NCBI GenBank assembly: GCA_016124525.1
Contig: WGNO01000005.1
Coordinates: forward strand, 25,213 to 89,212
DNA from: Nostoc sp. RI_552
GTDB taxonomy: Bacteria > Cyanobacteriota > Cyanobacteriia > Cyanobacteriales > Nostocaceae
Length of the DNA: 64,000 bases
Direction: 5' to 3'
This document shows positions 8,299-17,951 of the stretch, in pieces (positions within the stretch are counted from its first letter, which is position 1; each line of letters opens with the position of its first letter). The notes beneath the pieces are model-generated. The model worked only from the letters and a program-made list of their open reading frames with translations, was not told where the DNA came from and did no database searches. Both the position numbers and the translations under genes were made by a program.

Positions 8299-10134
8299 AT
8301 GCGTAATTTTTTTAAACAAACTTTTGCCAGTTTACTAGGTACTGTAATAGGACTGATGATTTTCTTCGGTGTCAGCATAACAGGACTCTTGTTGTTGTTA
8401 TTTGCTGTTACCACTTCCAGAGATACTACTCTAGAAGTGAAAGATAAGTCAGTTGTGGTTTTTGACTTGTCAATGAACATTACCGATAAAGCGCCTGAGT
8501 CTAGCGAACTCCTGCAACGAGCATTATCAGGCGCACAAGAGCAAAGTATGACACTCCGCAGCGTTCTCGATACTTTGGAAAAAGCTAGGGTTGATCCGCG
8601 GATTGTCGGTATTTACTTAGATGCAACAAATACAACACCACTGAGTAGCATTGGTTTTGCTTCCTTGACAGAAATGCGCCAGGCGCTGGAAAAATTCCGC
8701 AAATCTGGAAAAAAGATTATCGCCTATGGCGTGGGTTTGGGGGAAAAGGAATATTACCTGAGTTCGGTAGCGGATAGGATCATCCTTAATCCTATAGGCT
8801 TGATGGAAGTCAAGGGTTTAAGTATCCAACCGATATTTCTGGCGGGGGCTTTAGAAAAGTTCGGGATTGGTGTTCAAACTGTACGAGTGGGCAAATTTAA
8901 AGGCGCAATTGAACCATTGATCCAAAAAGAGTTGAGTCCTGAAAATCGCCGACAAATACAACAATTACTCAACGATATTTGGGGAAATTGGCGAACTACG
9001 GTCAGTTCTAGTCGCAAAATTACTCCTCAACAGCTGCAAGCGATCGCAGATAGTCAGGGGTTACTGACGGCGAGTGAAGCCAAAGCTAGAGGTTTGGTGG
9101 ATCAGGTAGCATACCTGGATCAGGTAGTTACTGAACTGAAAAAATTGACAGCTAGCCATGAGAAAGAAGGTACTTTCCGCCAAATTAATCTCAGTAACTA
9201 TGCTCAATTATCTGGTAAATCCCCCGGTGCAGGACGCAACTCTAAAAATCAAATTGCTGTGGTTTATGCTGAAGGTGAAATTGTCGATGGTAAAGGCGAA
9301 AATGGGCAAATAGGAGGCGATCGCTTTGCTAAAATCTTTAATCGACTACGCCAAGATAACGACGTTAAAGCAATTGTCTTGCGAATTAATACTCCTGGAG
9401 GTAGCGCTACTGCATCCGAGGTGATGCAGCGAGAAGTACAACTGACTCACAAAGTAAAACCTGTTGTAGTTTCAATGGGTGATGTTGCTGCTTCTGGTGG
9501 TTACTGGATTGCTAGCGACTCCACCCGCATTTTTGCTAAACCAACCACAGTTACAGGTTCTATAGGCGTGTTCGGGGTGCTATTTAATGGACAAAAACTA
9601 GCTAATGATAATGGTATCACTTGGGATATGGTAAAAACTGCACGTTATGCCGACAGTCAAACCTTGACGCGCCCAAAATCACCCCAAGAGTTAGCAATTT
9701 ATCAGCGCGGTGTTGACCGCATTTATAATTTATTCCTGGATAAAGTTGCTCAAGGTCGGAAAATACCACCAGCAAAAGTGGCAGAAATTGCCCAAGGACG
9801 AGTTTGGTCAGGGAAAGAAGCCCAAAAAATTGGTTTGGTGGATGAAATGGGTGGTATGAATGCTGCTATTGAATATGCCGTCAAGGAAGCTAAACTAGGC
9901 GACAATTGGCAATTGCAAGAGTACCCCAAAGTCACCAGCTTAGAAGAACGCTTTTTTGGATTGGCTGGTCAAGAAATCAGTAACATCGTACCAATTATTA
10001 GAGTACCAGTTGAACCATGGAATCCACTGATGGCGGAATTCCAGAAACTCAAACAGGAATTAGTTATTCTGCAAAAAATGAACGATCCTTCTGGGATTTA
10101 CACCCGTTTACCCTTCAACTTTAGGCTTGAGTAG
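8299..10134 (+). CDS. sppA: Signal peptide peptidase SppA, long (67K) type
   Basis: Membrane-anchored serine protease that degrades cleaved signal peptides. In cyanobacteria a homologue has been linked to light acclimation and phycobilisome/antenna turnover. The 611-residue protein is a tandem duplication of the ClpP-like fold, as in E. coli SppA. One N-terminal membrane segment (residues 10-38) is followed by domain 1, with the presumed general-base lysine in RVGKFKGAIEPL (about residue 200). Domain 2 holds the nucleophile serine in MGDVAASGGYWIAS (about residue 398). Only 9 bp separate its stop from dtd, so the two are likely co-transcribed. Confidence 0.93.
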   Translation: MRNFFKQTFASLLGTVIGLMIFFGVSITGLLLLLFAVTTSRDTTLEVKDKSVVVFDLSMNITDKAPESSELLQRALSGAQEQSMTLRSVLDTLEKARVDPRIVGIYLDATNTTPLSSIGFASLTEMRQALEKFRKSGKKIIAYGVGLGEKEYYLSSVADRIILNPIGLMEVKGLSIQPIFLAGALEKFGIGVQTVRVGKFKGAIEPLIQKELSPENRRQIQQLLNDIWGNWRTTVSSSRKITPQQLQAIADSQGLLTASEAKARGLVDQVAYLDQVVTELKKLTASHEKEGTFRQINLSNYAQLSGKSPGAGRNSKNQIAVVYAEGEIVDGKGENGQIGGDRFAKIFNRLRQDNDVKAIVLRINTPGGSATASEVMQREVQLTHKVKPVVVSMGDVAASGGYWIASDSTRIFAKPTTVTGSIGVFGVLFNGQKLANDNGITWDMVKTARYADSQTLTRPKSPQELAIYQRGVDRIYNLFLDKVAQGRKIPPAKVAEIAQGRVWSGKEAQKIGLVDEMGGMNAAIEYAVKEAKLGDNWQLQEYPKVTSLEERFFGLAGQEISNIVPIIRVPVEPWNPLMAEFQKLKQELVILQKMNDPSGIYTRLPFNFRLE

Positions 10135-10143
10135 GTTGTTTAT

Positions 10144-10596
10144 ATGCGCGTTGTTATCCAGCGAGTAAAATCATCCCAGGTTACTGTTAACGGGAAAATT
10201 ATCGGCAAAATTGGACAGGGACTCAATTTACTAGTAGGAATTGCCCACACCGATACTGATGCTGAACTCGATTGGATGGTGCGTAAATGTCTAGAATTAA
10301 GGCTGTTTCCCGGTACAGAAGACAATGACAAATGGCAAAAATCTGTCCAAGAAATTGGGGGTGACTTGTTGGTAATCAGTCAATTTACTCTTTATGGCCA
10401 CTGTCGCAAAGGTCGCCGCCCCTCTTTTGACCAATCCGCTAACCCCCAATTAGCCGAAGAACTATACAATCGCTTTGTTAGCAAGTTGCAAATCAGTGGT
10501 TTGCAGGTAGCTACCGGTCAATTTGGTGCAATCATGCAAGTTAGCATCGAAAATGATGGACCTGTGACCTTGTTATTGGAGAAAGCAGCAAAATAG
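10144..10596 (+). CDS. dtd: D-aminoacyl-tRNA deacylase
   Basis: Removes D-amino acids (and glycine from mischarged tRNA-Ala) from tRNA, acting in the cytoplasm as a proofreading dimer. All signatures are present in 150 residues: N-terminal MRVVIQRV, the ISQFTLYG motif near residue 78, and the Gly-cisPro motif in [10 protein letters not shown] near residue 139. Length is typical. It starts nine bases after sppA stops, so it probably depends on the sppA promoter. No clear terminator follows. Confidence 0.95.
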   Translation: MRVVIQRVKSSQVTVNGKIIGKIGQGLNLLVGIAHTDTDAELDWMVRKCLELRLFPGTEDNDKWQKSVQEIGGDLLVISQFTLYGHCRKGRRPSFDQSANPQLAEELYNRFVSKLQISGLQVATGQFGAIMQVSIENDGPVTLLLEKAAK

Positions 10597-11083
10597 CAGC
10601 ACATTAATCTTTGAAGGTAAAAATAAAATTTTATAAAGATTTCTTAGAAGTTCGTTTAATTCCATATGTTTGCGATAATGTATATAAGGATCAAATATGC
10701 GTAATCAATTTTCTTGTGCGATTGCGCAGGAATCCTAGAGCATCCCCAGGTTATATGGTCTTTTAATAATTACAAAGATTCTGTTGACTACAAAACCAAA
10801 AAATTTACAGGTCGTCCCCATCAGAATTTTTATGTGATGTTTCCGGCTACTAGCTTTCCTGTATAGCATCCACGATGAATACTCGGTAGAATTTCAGTTA
10901 TGTAGTGGTGATTACCGTACAAAACCGAATTGTCTCCCCAAATAGTGGACTTTGTTGTGGTATAGTTAGGAAGTTAAGACTAGCTTTACCAACTACAATA
11001 CTCCACGCATCGATAAAAATTGCCAAACGGAAAGCGGTTTTAATTAAGTATTTACCAAACAAAATCTGAATTGAATCGAGGCT
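10597..11083. other. 487-bp spacer, no gene seen
   Basis: AT-rich with scattered stops in all frames. I see no convincing hairpin, tRNA or small ORF. It likely carries the promoter of the small gene at 11084. Confidence 0.4.
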
Positions 11084-11302
11084 ATGACTCAGCAAGTGAT
11101 TCACCCAATGGTGAAATTGCAACGTAACGTGCAATCACTCATCGAATCGAATATTATCAAACCAACTGACAGCATTTGGAAAATCGCATTGCTTTATGGC
11201 AATGACTGGCAGCATTGGAAACAAGAACTACAAGACTTCGGCTTTAGTATGCAAGATCCAATAGGTGAATTGCTAGAAGTGGAAGCTTGGGACGAAGAGT
11301 AA
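11084..11302 (+). CDS. Small cyanobacterial protein, DUF4327-like
   Basis: A 72-residue soluble acidic protein. The N-terminal VIHPMVKLQRNVQSLIES and the central DSIWKIALLYG segment resemble DUF4327, a family of about 70 residues found mainly in cyanobacteria and of unknown function. The C-terminus is acidic (VEAWDEE). Predicted mainly helical with no membrane segment or signal. It ends about 30 bp from the end of the convergent FHA-kinase gene. Confidence 0.7.
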   Translation: MTQQVIHPMVKLQRNVQSLIESNIIKPTDSIWKIALLYGNDWQHWKQELQDFGFSMQDPIGELLEVEAWDEE

Positions 11303-11332
11303 GTAATTATGACAATCACTACTCCTCATTCT

Positions 11333-12586
11333 TTATACTTGGCAATCAGCTAGTGCTATGGCCAGTTCTTGAGCATTTTGGTAGCGATCGCGGGGCAAAT
11401 GCTGGGTAACCCGCTCAATAACTTCTCTTAGTTTAGGAGTAATTGTGGGCATCTTAGCCAAATCAAACCTGGAAGTTTGTCCTCGGTAACGATGAAACTT
11501 GAAAGGATTTTCGCCTGTGAGCAGAAAAATCAAGGTTGGCCCGATGGCATACAAATCAGATTGAGTTAAGGGTTTTCCGCGTTCTTGTTCGGGGGCGCAG
11601 TAACCCTCTGCACCAATCCGAGTGCCTGGTGTAGTCCCAATTTCCTTGACAGCGCCAAAATCCAACACTACTATCCGATTATTCGAATTCCGCACCATCA
11701 GGTTAGCTGGTTTGATATCACGGTGTATTAGTGGTGGGTTTTGGCTGTGGAGATATTGTAATATGTCGCAGGTTTGAATCATCCAATCGATGGCCTGGCT
11801 AGGTGTAACAGGACCAGTGGCATACACTTTTTTTTCTAAATCCTGTCCATGAACCAATTCCATGGCCAAGTATTTTTTGCCATCCACTACAAAAAAATCG
11901 TAATACTTGGGAATCCCCGAATGATGAAGGGATCTGAGAGTATGCGCCTCCCGTTTAAATAATTCTTGGGCTTTGGCAATTTTAGCCATGTCAGCATTCA
12001 TTTGTTTTAAAACCAACAACTGTGGTTTTCCTTCAATTCCACCTGCTGCATGCCAAGCCAGATAAGTAGTACCCATACCTCCCTGTCCTAAAGTTCGTAA
12101 TACCTGATATTGGCGAATTTTTTGTTGAACTGAAAGAGGTTGACCGCAATGAATACAAAATAGATTGTTCGGTGAATTGCCTTCGTGATTGCAACCGTAG
12201 GCTAAATTAGCCCATGTGTTTTCTTTCGCCTCGCTACCTTGAGGCGATAGCTTTAAAGTATCTGGTATGTCCTGCAATTGGAATTGTAATATTGGTCCTC
12301 CCTGTGCCAGTTGCAGCAAGCAATTATCCGCTAAATTACACTGAAGGACAAGGATACCGTCTACAAAAGTGCCATTAGTGCCTTGACTAATCATCTGCCA
12401 AGAAGGAACATTTTTATTTTTGGCAAAATTAACTCGCCTCAGTTCCAAGTGGTGCCGCGAAACCAAACTATCAGATAAAACCACATCATTATCCACCGCG
12501 CGACCAATGCGAATTACGGAGGAATTTTCAAAGTACCACTGCTGGAGTGGCGTTTTTTGCGGTTCTAACAGAGTCAGAATAACCAC
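11333..12586 (-). CDS. FHA-zinc ribbon-Ser/Thr protein kinase
   Basis: A 417-residue signalling protein. Residues about 20-105 form an FHA phosphothreonine-binding domain (IRIGRAVDNDVVLSD, then SRHHLELRR). Residues about 130-152 hold a C-x-H...C-x-x-C zinc-ribbon-like motif. From about residue 160 a Hanks-type kinase domain follows: glycine loop LGQGGMGTTYLA, lysine in LVLKQMN, catalytic loop HRDIKPANL, metal site LDFGAVKE, and the APE-equivalent YCAPEQERGK. All catalytic residues look intact. No membrane segment, so cytoplasmic. It starts with GTG (12584-12586). The PP2C phosphatase gene lies about 95 bp upstream on the same strand, so kinase and phosphatase probably share a transcript. Confidence 0.92.
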   Translation of the reverse strand: MVILTLLEPQKTPLQQWYFENSSVIRIGRAVDNDVVLSDSLVSRHHLELRRVNFAKNKNVPSWQMISQGTNGTFVDGILVLQCNLADNCLLQLAQGGPILQFQLQDIPDTLKLSPQGSEAKENTWANLAYGCNHEGNSPNNLFCIHCGQPLSVQQKIRQYQVLRTLGQGGMGTTYLAWHAAGGIEGKPQLLVLKQMNADMAKIAKAQELFKREAHTLRSLHHSGIPKYYDFFVVDGKKYLAMELVHGQDLEKKVYATGPVTPSQAIDWMIQTCDILQYLHSQNPPLIHRDIKPANLMVRNSNNRIVVLDFGAVKEIGTTPGTRIGAEGYCAPEQERGKPLTQSDLYAIGPTLIFLLTGENPFKFHRYRGQTSRFDLAKMPTITPKLREVIERVTQHLPRDRYQNAQELAIALADCQV

Positions 12587-12680
12587 AATAGGACCTGCAT
12601 GAACTGAAAATTAGGTTTTAGAATTGGAGGTGGGGAAATAGTTCACGACTTCCCACTTTTTATGTATTTTATATGTATTT

Positions 12681-14666
12681 TTAACTGTTATGTGATTCCC
12701 CATAATTTGGGCAAAGTTTAATCCGAACAATTATAGCAGTAATATTGTCGTGACCATTATATTGGTTAGCTAAATCAATTAATTCTGTAACTCCCTGTTC
12801 CAAATTAGCACCAGAACTTAGTAGGGGAACCAAAAGATTCTTGCCATGAATTTCCAATAATTCATTATCCGATAAACCATCCGATACCAGGATGAAAAGG
12901 CTATCTTCAGTAATCTCGAGAAATTCTACATCGGGATAAACCGAGTTTTGATCACGAGGACCCAAGGCTTGAGTTAATTGATAGGCATCTGGACGAGCAT
13001 AGGCTATGCTAGGCTCCACTCCCCGATAAATTTCTCGTTGACCTACTTCATGATCTACAGTGATTTGTTCTAATCCCTGCTGGTGTGTGAAGCGGTAAAG
13101 GCGACTATCTCCCACATGGGCCACTGCTGCTTGAGTACCTTGAATTAAGAGCATAACCAACGTAGTGCCCATGCGATTGATACCCGCACGAGATTCTTGT
13201 TGATTTACCTCATAAATTGCTTCATTAGCTAAATATACTGCCTCATAGAGCATATTTTGGCTCGGTATTTGGTCACTAATCCAATGTTGAGCAAAATATT
13301 CCCTGAGAGTAGTAACAGCCAACTCGCTTGCTACCTCACCCCCTGCATGTCCACCCATACCATCACAGAGAATATACAAACCACGGGCTTGTACAACACG
13401 CTTATGGGGCAATTCCTGCTTGTAAATTTTTGTGTCAATACCAAAGGAGTCCTCATTGTGATTGCGTTGACTACCTACATCAGTGAGTCCGGCATCATCC
13501 AAACTACTCAATTGCATTGAGAGTACAATAGTTGGTACATTATCCTTGTCGCCAGAAACATCTTCTAAATCATCTAACTGCAAAATCGTGGGTGCAGTGG
13601 TACTTGTTTCTTCCATCGGATCAGAAGTTGTCATCATGGGTGTTTCTAATTCAGTAGCGATTTCTTCTATACGCCATCGCAACTGCTCAACTGTCTGAAT
13701 TTTATCTGATTCCAAATCTTCTAAAACGTTTATTATGGAACCAAATTGAGTGCATTGGGACTGTCTATATAGTGTCTGCCAAACTTGACCCAATGCTTTA
13801 ATTGTTAAAGGCTTTCTGGCAAGTATTTTTCCTTGACCCTCTCGAGAGCATGCCATATTCGGCTGTTGATTGATTGATTCTACATATAAGCGCTGTAGTG
13901 CTAGTGTTTGGTCTTGATCTAAGCGCAGATTGGACAAATCCAACAAGCTTTGACGACAATTTACTGTTTCTAATAAAGTCCAGAGTTTTGTCATCCGATA
14001 CATGCAGTCTAGGATTTGTAAGGTAGAGGTTGTTTCAGCTTGCCATAAGTCAAGTAGATATTGCCAATCTGAACGGTCTTCAATGAGTAGCACCTGCATA
14101 TCATACTGTTGCCAGACATCATGAATTGCTGGTATGCTTGGGTGACTTGGGGACTGCAAGATAATATAAGCCTGAGCAAGGTGAGAAATTCCACTGAGTT
14201 CAACTGATGGCTGTTGCCCATTGGCTAGCATGACCTCAATCGGCGATATTTGGTATGGCTGACAGTCCAAGACTTTCACCGATATTTCCGCATTGGAGAT
14301 ATTTTCCTTTACATCTGGTAGCGATTCTAGCAGTTGATAACGTTGTTTTGGGTCTAAATAAGAACCTATTGTCAGTTGTAATAAAGAGATAGCCGAAGTA
14401 TAGGCGGTTTCTGGAACATCTTGTTCTTTAGTCCTGTGTTCTTTTTCATTCCCAATTCTCAGTTCGCAGTTCCCAGTCTCAGATTTAGTGATAATTGCCT
14501 GCCAAACTGTCCCGCACTCAGCCCCACAGTTATGACAAAGTTGTGCATTTACAGGCACTTCGGTACTGCACTCTGGGCAAACCTTATGGGTCAGGGACGC
14601 ACCACAGCTTTGACAGAATTTGTTAGCACTGGGGTTTTCAAATTTACACTGAGGGCACATCAGCAT
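12681..14666 (-). CDS. Zinc-ribbon PP2C-type protein phosphatase
   Basis: A 661-residue protein. The N-terminus has two zinc-ribbon modules (CPQC...CQSC and CPEC...CHNC, residues 4-49). A long variable middle of about 350 residues follows. The C-terminal PP2C domain from about residue 395 has DVGSQRNHNEDSFG, LCDGMGGHAGGEVAS, VAHVGDSRLYRF, ILVSDGLSDNE and HDNITAIIV, so all metal-binding aspartates are present. It should remove phosphate from Ser/Thr, plausibly opposing the FHA-kinase encoded next. Residues about 60-85 (SETGNCELRIGNEKEH...) are encoded by heptamer-repeat-like DNA (14421-14490) and look like an in-frame insert. Confidence 0.92.
   Translation of the reverse strand: MLMCPQCKFENPSANKFCQSCGASLTHKVCPECSTEVPVNAQLCHNCGAECGTVWQAIITKSETGNCELRIGNEKEHRTKEQDVPETAYTSAISLLQLTIGSYLDPKQRYQLLESLPDVKENISNAEISVKVLDCQPYQISPIEVMLANGQQPSVELSGISHLAQAYIILQSPSHPSIPAIHDVWQQYDMQVLLIEDRSDWQYLLDLWQAETTSTLQILDCMYRMTKLWTLLETVNCRQSLLDLSNLRLDQDQTLALQRLYVESINQQPNMACSREGQGKILARKPLTIKALGQVWQTLYRQSQCTQFGSIINVLEDLESDKIQTVEQLRWRIEEIATELETPMMTTSDPMEETSTTAPTILQLDDLEDVSGDKDNVPTIVLSMQLSSLDDAGLTDVGSQRNHNEDSFGIDTKIYKQELPHKRVVQARGLYILCDGMGGHAGGEVASELAVTTLREYFAQHWISDQIPSQNMLYEAVYLANEAIYEVNQQESRAGINRMGTTLVMLLIQGTQAAVAHVGDSRLYRFTHQQGLEQITVDHEVGQREIYRGVEPSIAYARPDAYQLTQALGPRDQNSVYPDVEFLEITEDSLFILVSDGLSDNELLEIHGKNLLVPLLSSGANLEQGVTELIDLANQYNGHDNITAIIVRIKLCPNYGESHNS
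14421..14490 (-). repeat. Heptamer-type repeat DNA inside the PP2C gene
   Basis: On the coding strand this stretch reads ACTGGGAACTGCGAACTGAG followed by AATTGGGAATG. It has the period and composition of the short heptamer repeats that fill cyanobacterial spacers. It stays open in the phosphatase frame and adds a low-conservation linker just after the zinc ribbons. Confidence 0.55.
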
Positions 14667-14887
14667 AGTGGAAGTTCCTTCATTCCCGTTCCAAGCTGCT
14701 TCTAGTCACTAATATCCAAAGTGCCACAATTAGTAGCCCCTGCCTAGAGTAAAAGTACAATAAATCCTGGTTTAGCCAATGATTTTTGGTAGCAGAATTA
14801 ATTATGAGTTACATTAGGCTAATCTTTTAAATGATGGCAGCTAACTTTTCTTCTCATTGCCCTGAGTCAAGGTGAAGAATTCTAGCT

Positions 14888-15517
14888 TCACTTTACCCTG
14901 GTAGTAATAGCCCTAGATAGTTGTTTGTACTTTTTAGGCAAACTATGCAACAATTTGAGTTCTGAGGGCATAAGGTGACGCCACTGACCCAGCTGTAAAC
15001 CATTGAGATTGAGATGGGCTATGCTGACCCTGACTAATCGCAACGTAGGAAATCCTACAGTCGCAGTCATTCGCCGCACTTGACGATTTTTTCCTTCAGT
15101 CAATGTCATTTCTAACCAAGACGTAGGGATACTCTTGCGAAATCTAATTGGCGGGTTACGTTCAGGAAGATGGGGATGTTCTAAAAACAATCTTACTTGC
15201 GCTGGTTGAGTGCGGTAATTTTGAATTTCCACACCCATTTGTAACTTGTTGAGAGCATCTGCACTAGGAATACCCTCTACTTGCACCCAGTAAGTGCGTT
15301 GATGTCCAAAACAGGGATGAGCGAGGCGATGTTGCAATTGTCCATCATTGGTCAATAATAATAAACCTTCGCTATCCCAATCTAAACGTCCCACAGGATA
15401 AACATCGGGAACCGGGATATAATCCTTTAGGGTATTATGTTTAGATGTTTCCTGGGTAAATTGACTCAGAACTCCATAGGGTTTATAAAAAAGAATATAT
15501 CGATAATGGTTAGCCAT
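14888..15517 (-). CDS. RsuA/RluB/RluE-family pseudouridine synthase
   Basis: Converts a specific uridine of ribosomal RNA to pseudouridine. The 209-residue protein starts directly with the catalytic domain ([14 protein letters not shown]) and lacks the N-terminal S4 domain, which is the RluE-like layout. The catalytic aspartate lies in [18 protein letters not shown] near residue 45. The [12 protein letters not shown] motif near residue 140 confirms the family. In E. coli, RluE modifies 23S U2457. The site here is inferred, so I give no symbol. It is divergent from thiC across about 270 bp. Confidence 0.9.
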   Translation of the reverse strand: MANHYRYILFYKPYGVLSQFTQETSKHNTLKDYIPVPDVYPVGRLDWDSEGLLLLTNDGQLQHRLAHPCFGHQRTYWVQVEGIPSADALNKLQMGVEIQNYRTQPAQVRLFLEHPHLPERNPPIRFRKSIPTSWLEMTLTEGKNRQVRRMTATVGFPTLRLVRVSIAHLNLNGLQLGQWRHLMPSELKLLHSLPKKYKQLSRAITTRVK

Positions 15518-15690
15518 TAGTTGTTAGTTGTTGCTCATAAGTCAATTTTAATTCCATTGACCTGGGCCCCGACCTGTGAGAAAAATTCCCAAACATTGAG
15601 GACAACCATCCTCAAAAACTAATAATTTAACTCATAAATGATTAACATTCCCACCCGTATTACTAACCGGGGTGGTACAATTTCACTCAT

Positions 15691-15768
15691 GCTAGGGGTG
15701 CCTGAACATTCAGGCTGAGATCACACCCTTAACACCTGAGTCTGGCTAATACCAGCGGAGGGAAGCTG
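15691..15768 (+). promoter_or_regulatory. TPP riboswitch (thi-box) of thiC
   Basis: The leader contains the conserved thi-box blocks in order: GGGGTGCC, CAGGCTGAGAT, ACACCC, ACCTGA and CTGGCTAATACCAGCG followed by GGAAG. It ends 18 bases before the thiC start. Thiamine pyrophosphate binding should fold the RNA and lower thiC expression, probably at translation initiation since the aptamer abuts the start region. Confidence 0.95.
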
Positions 15769-15786
15769 TTTATCGAGGAATTCAAT

Positions 15787-17160
15787 ATGCGGACAGAATG
15801 GGTTGCCAAGCGTCACGGACAAAGTAATGTAACTCAAATGCATTACGCACGCCAGGGTGTTCTTACTGAAGAAATGTGCTATGTGGCCAAGCGGGAAAAT
15901 CTACCTGCTGATCTCATTCGTGAAGAAGTGGCGCGGGGACGGATGATTATTCCCGCTAACATTAATCACACTAACCTGGAACCGATGTGCATTGGCATCG
16001 CTTCTAAATGTAAAGTCAATGCTAATATTGGCGCTTCTCCCAACTCTTCCAATCTTCAAGAAGAAGTAGATAAGTTAAATCTCGCCGTGAAATATGGTGC
16101 TGATACCGTGATGGATTTGTCCACAGGTGGTGGTAACTTAGATGAAATTCGCACTGCTATTATTAATGCCTCATCTGTTCCCATTGGCACAGTACCAGTT
16201 TACCAAGCTTTGGAAAGTGTCCACGGCAAAATTGAAAATCTCACCGCCGATGACTTTCTTAACATTATTGAAAAACACGCCCAACAAGGTGTAGATTATC
16301 AAACTATCCACGCCGGGATTTTAATTGAACATTTACCTTTGGTGAAAAACCGTATTACTGGTATTGTGTCCCGTGGTGGTGGTATTTTGGCGCGGTGGAT
16401 GCTACACCACCACAAACAAAACCCTCTATATACCCACTTTCGAGACATCATTGATATTTTCAAAAGATACGATGTTTCCTTCAGTTTGGGAGATTCCCTC
16501 CGTCCTGGCTGTACTCATGATGCCTCAGATGCTGCACAATTGGCAGAACTTAAAACCCTCGGACAGCTAACCCGCAAGGCTTGGGAAGATGATGTACAGG
16601 TGATGGTCGAAGGACCTGGACACGTACCAATGGATCAAATTGAGTTCAATGTCCGCAAACAAATGGAAGAGTGTTCAGAAGCACCTTTCTATGTGTTGGG
16701 ACCTTTGGTAACAGATATTGCTCCCGGTTATGACCATATTACCTCCGCCATTGGGGCAGCTATGGCTGGCTGGTATGGTACAGCTATGCTCTGTTATGTC
16801 ACACCTAAAGAACATTTGGGTTTACCGAATGCTGAAGATGTGCGCAATGGTTTGATTGCTTATAAAATAGCGGCTCATGCTGCGGATATTGCTAGACATC
16901 GCCCCGGTGCAAGAGACATAGATGATGAACTTTCTAAAGCCCGTTATAACTTTGATTGGAATCGTCAGTTTGAGTTGGCTTTAGACCCGGAAAGGGCTAA
17001 GGAATATCACGATGAAACTCTACCAGCAGATATTTATAAAACTGCTGAGTTTTGTTCTATGTGTGGTCCTAAGTTCTGTCCGATGCAAACCAAAGTTGAT
17101 GCTGATGCTTTGACTGAACTTGAGAAGTTCTTGGCGAAGGAACCTGTAGGTCAGGGTTAA
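15787..17160 (+). CDS. thiC: Phosphomethylpyrimidine synthase ThiC
   Basis: Radical-SAM enzyme that rearranges 5-aminoimidazole ribotide to hydroxymethylpyrimidine phosphate, the pyrimidine half of thiamine. The 457-residue protein has MDLSTGGG near 116, the [10 protein letters not shown] segment near residue 240, [10 protein letters not shown] near 278, and the C-terminal cluster motif [10 protein letters not shown] (C-x2-C-x4-C) near residue 417, so the 4Fe-4S ligands are intact. It is controlled by the TPP riboswitch just upstream and followed by a 15-bp-stem hairpin. The partner thiazole genes thiO-thiG are about 28 kb away. Confidence 0.97.
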   Translation: MRTEWVAKRHGQSNVTQMHYARQGVLTEEMCYVAKRENLPADLIREEVARGRMIIPANINHTNLEPMCIGIASKCKVNANIGASPNSSNLQEEVDKLNLAVKYGADTVMDLSTGGGNLDEIRTAIINASSVPIGTVPVYQALESVHGKIENLTADDFLNIIEKHAQQGVDYQTIHAGILIEHLPLVKNRITGIVSRGGGILARWMLHHHKQNPLYTHFRDIIDIFKRYDVSFSLGDSLRPGCTHDASDAAQLAELKTLGQLTRKAWEDDVQVMVEGPGHVPMDQIEFNVRKQMEECSEAPFYVLGPLVTDIAPGYDHITSAIGAAMAGWYGTAMLCYVTPKEHLGLPNAEDVRNGLIAYKIAAHAADIARHRPGARDIDDELSKARYNFDWNRQFELALDPERAKEYHDETLPADIYKTAEFCSMCGPKFCPMQTKVDADALTELEKFLAKEPVGQG

Positions 17161-17175
17161 GTCAACTATCATTAA

Positions 17176-17208
17176 ATATCGTTGCTGGGTGCAACCCAGT
17201 AACGATAT
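17176..17208 (+). terminator. Hairpin after thiC
   Basis: ATATCGTTGCTGGGT and ACCCAGTAACGATAT pair as a 15-bp stem with one G-U pair and a GCA loop, 16 bases after the thiC stop. No T-run follows, so it is a stable 3' hairpin and only a possible terminator. Confidence 0.55.
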
Positions 17209-17271
17209 TGGTGTCGAGGTTAACTGTGCACCAAACCAAATTCTGATATTCAAGTTAAATCCTAAAAATCA

Positions 17272-17439
17272 ATGAGTGAAGCAATTAAATGGACTGCTGA
17301 AGCTGAGGCTAAACTCAAGGAAATTCCTTTTTTTGTCCGTCCCTTTGCCCGCAAAAAAATTGAAACTTATGCTGGAGAGAATAGTATATTTTTAATTACT
17401 CTGGAAGTTTACGAACTGGTTAAAAAACAATTTAACTAG
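17272..17439 (+). CDS. 55-aa PCP_red-domain protein
   Basis: The ATG at 17272 opens a frame of 55 residues: MSEAIKWTAEAEAKL, then KEIPFFVRPFARKKIE, then TYAGENSIFLIT and a TAG stop. The pattern W-x-x-E-A-E-x-x-L-x-x-I-P-F-F-V-R-x-x-A-R-K-x-x-E-x-Y-A matches the small domain found at the C-terminus of ChlB, the B subunit of light-independent protochlorophyllide reductase. In ChlB it helps close the substrate site. Here it is free-standing. Free copies are known in cyanobacteria and their role is not established. It lies 111 bp after thiC behind a strong hairpin, so it may have its own promoter. Confidence 0.75.
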   Translation: MSEAIKWTAEAEAKLKEIPFFVRPFARKKIETYAGENSIFLITLEVYELVKKQFN

Positions 17440-17951
17440 AATTTTAACTAATATGATTTGTAGCACAACTACAGTTCAATCTCACGCATGGTCGCAAAGA
17501 GTTTTTATGAGTGTTTATGATACGGCGGATTTCACCTGGGTGAGGTATACCTGTAGAGTAAATATGTGGGTAGTACAAGATTTTTATTATTCATTTGTGT
17601 AGTTTATTTATCTGTAATATGGTTTAAGTAATTAAATTGTTTTGATATGAGATATCTATTTAAAAATAATCTGTTAGAAGTTTTAGCCGACAGAGGAAAA
17701 TTAAAATGGGATATTTCCAGAACTGCTTACCTGTCAATACTACCGCGAATATCCTCTCAAATACTGTGTGAATAATGGGCGATCGCCTATGCTAAAAGTG
17801 TCAAACTGACAAAGTATGATGCCTTGGGCGATCGCTTGGCAATGAAATAAAAGTAAGTGTATTTAGCTTGTTTATAATACAATCTAATTATAGTTGTTTA
17901 TTTAAACATCGAGGCTGGCTAAAAGTGAACAGTTCTAACAGTTCATTAAAC
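17440..17951. other. 512-bp spacer with a doubtful 42-codon ORF
   Basis: An ATG at 17647 opens MRYLFKNNLLEVLADRG... for 42 codons, ending TGTGAATAA at 17775. It has no recognisable family or clear ribosome site and may be a gene remnant. Two GCGATCGC octamers lie close together (about 17780 and 17829). Nothing else stands out. Confidence 0.35.
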
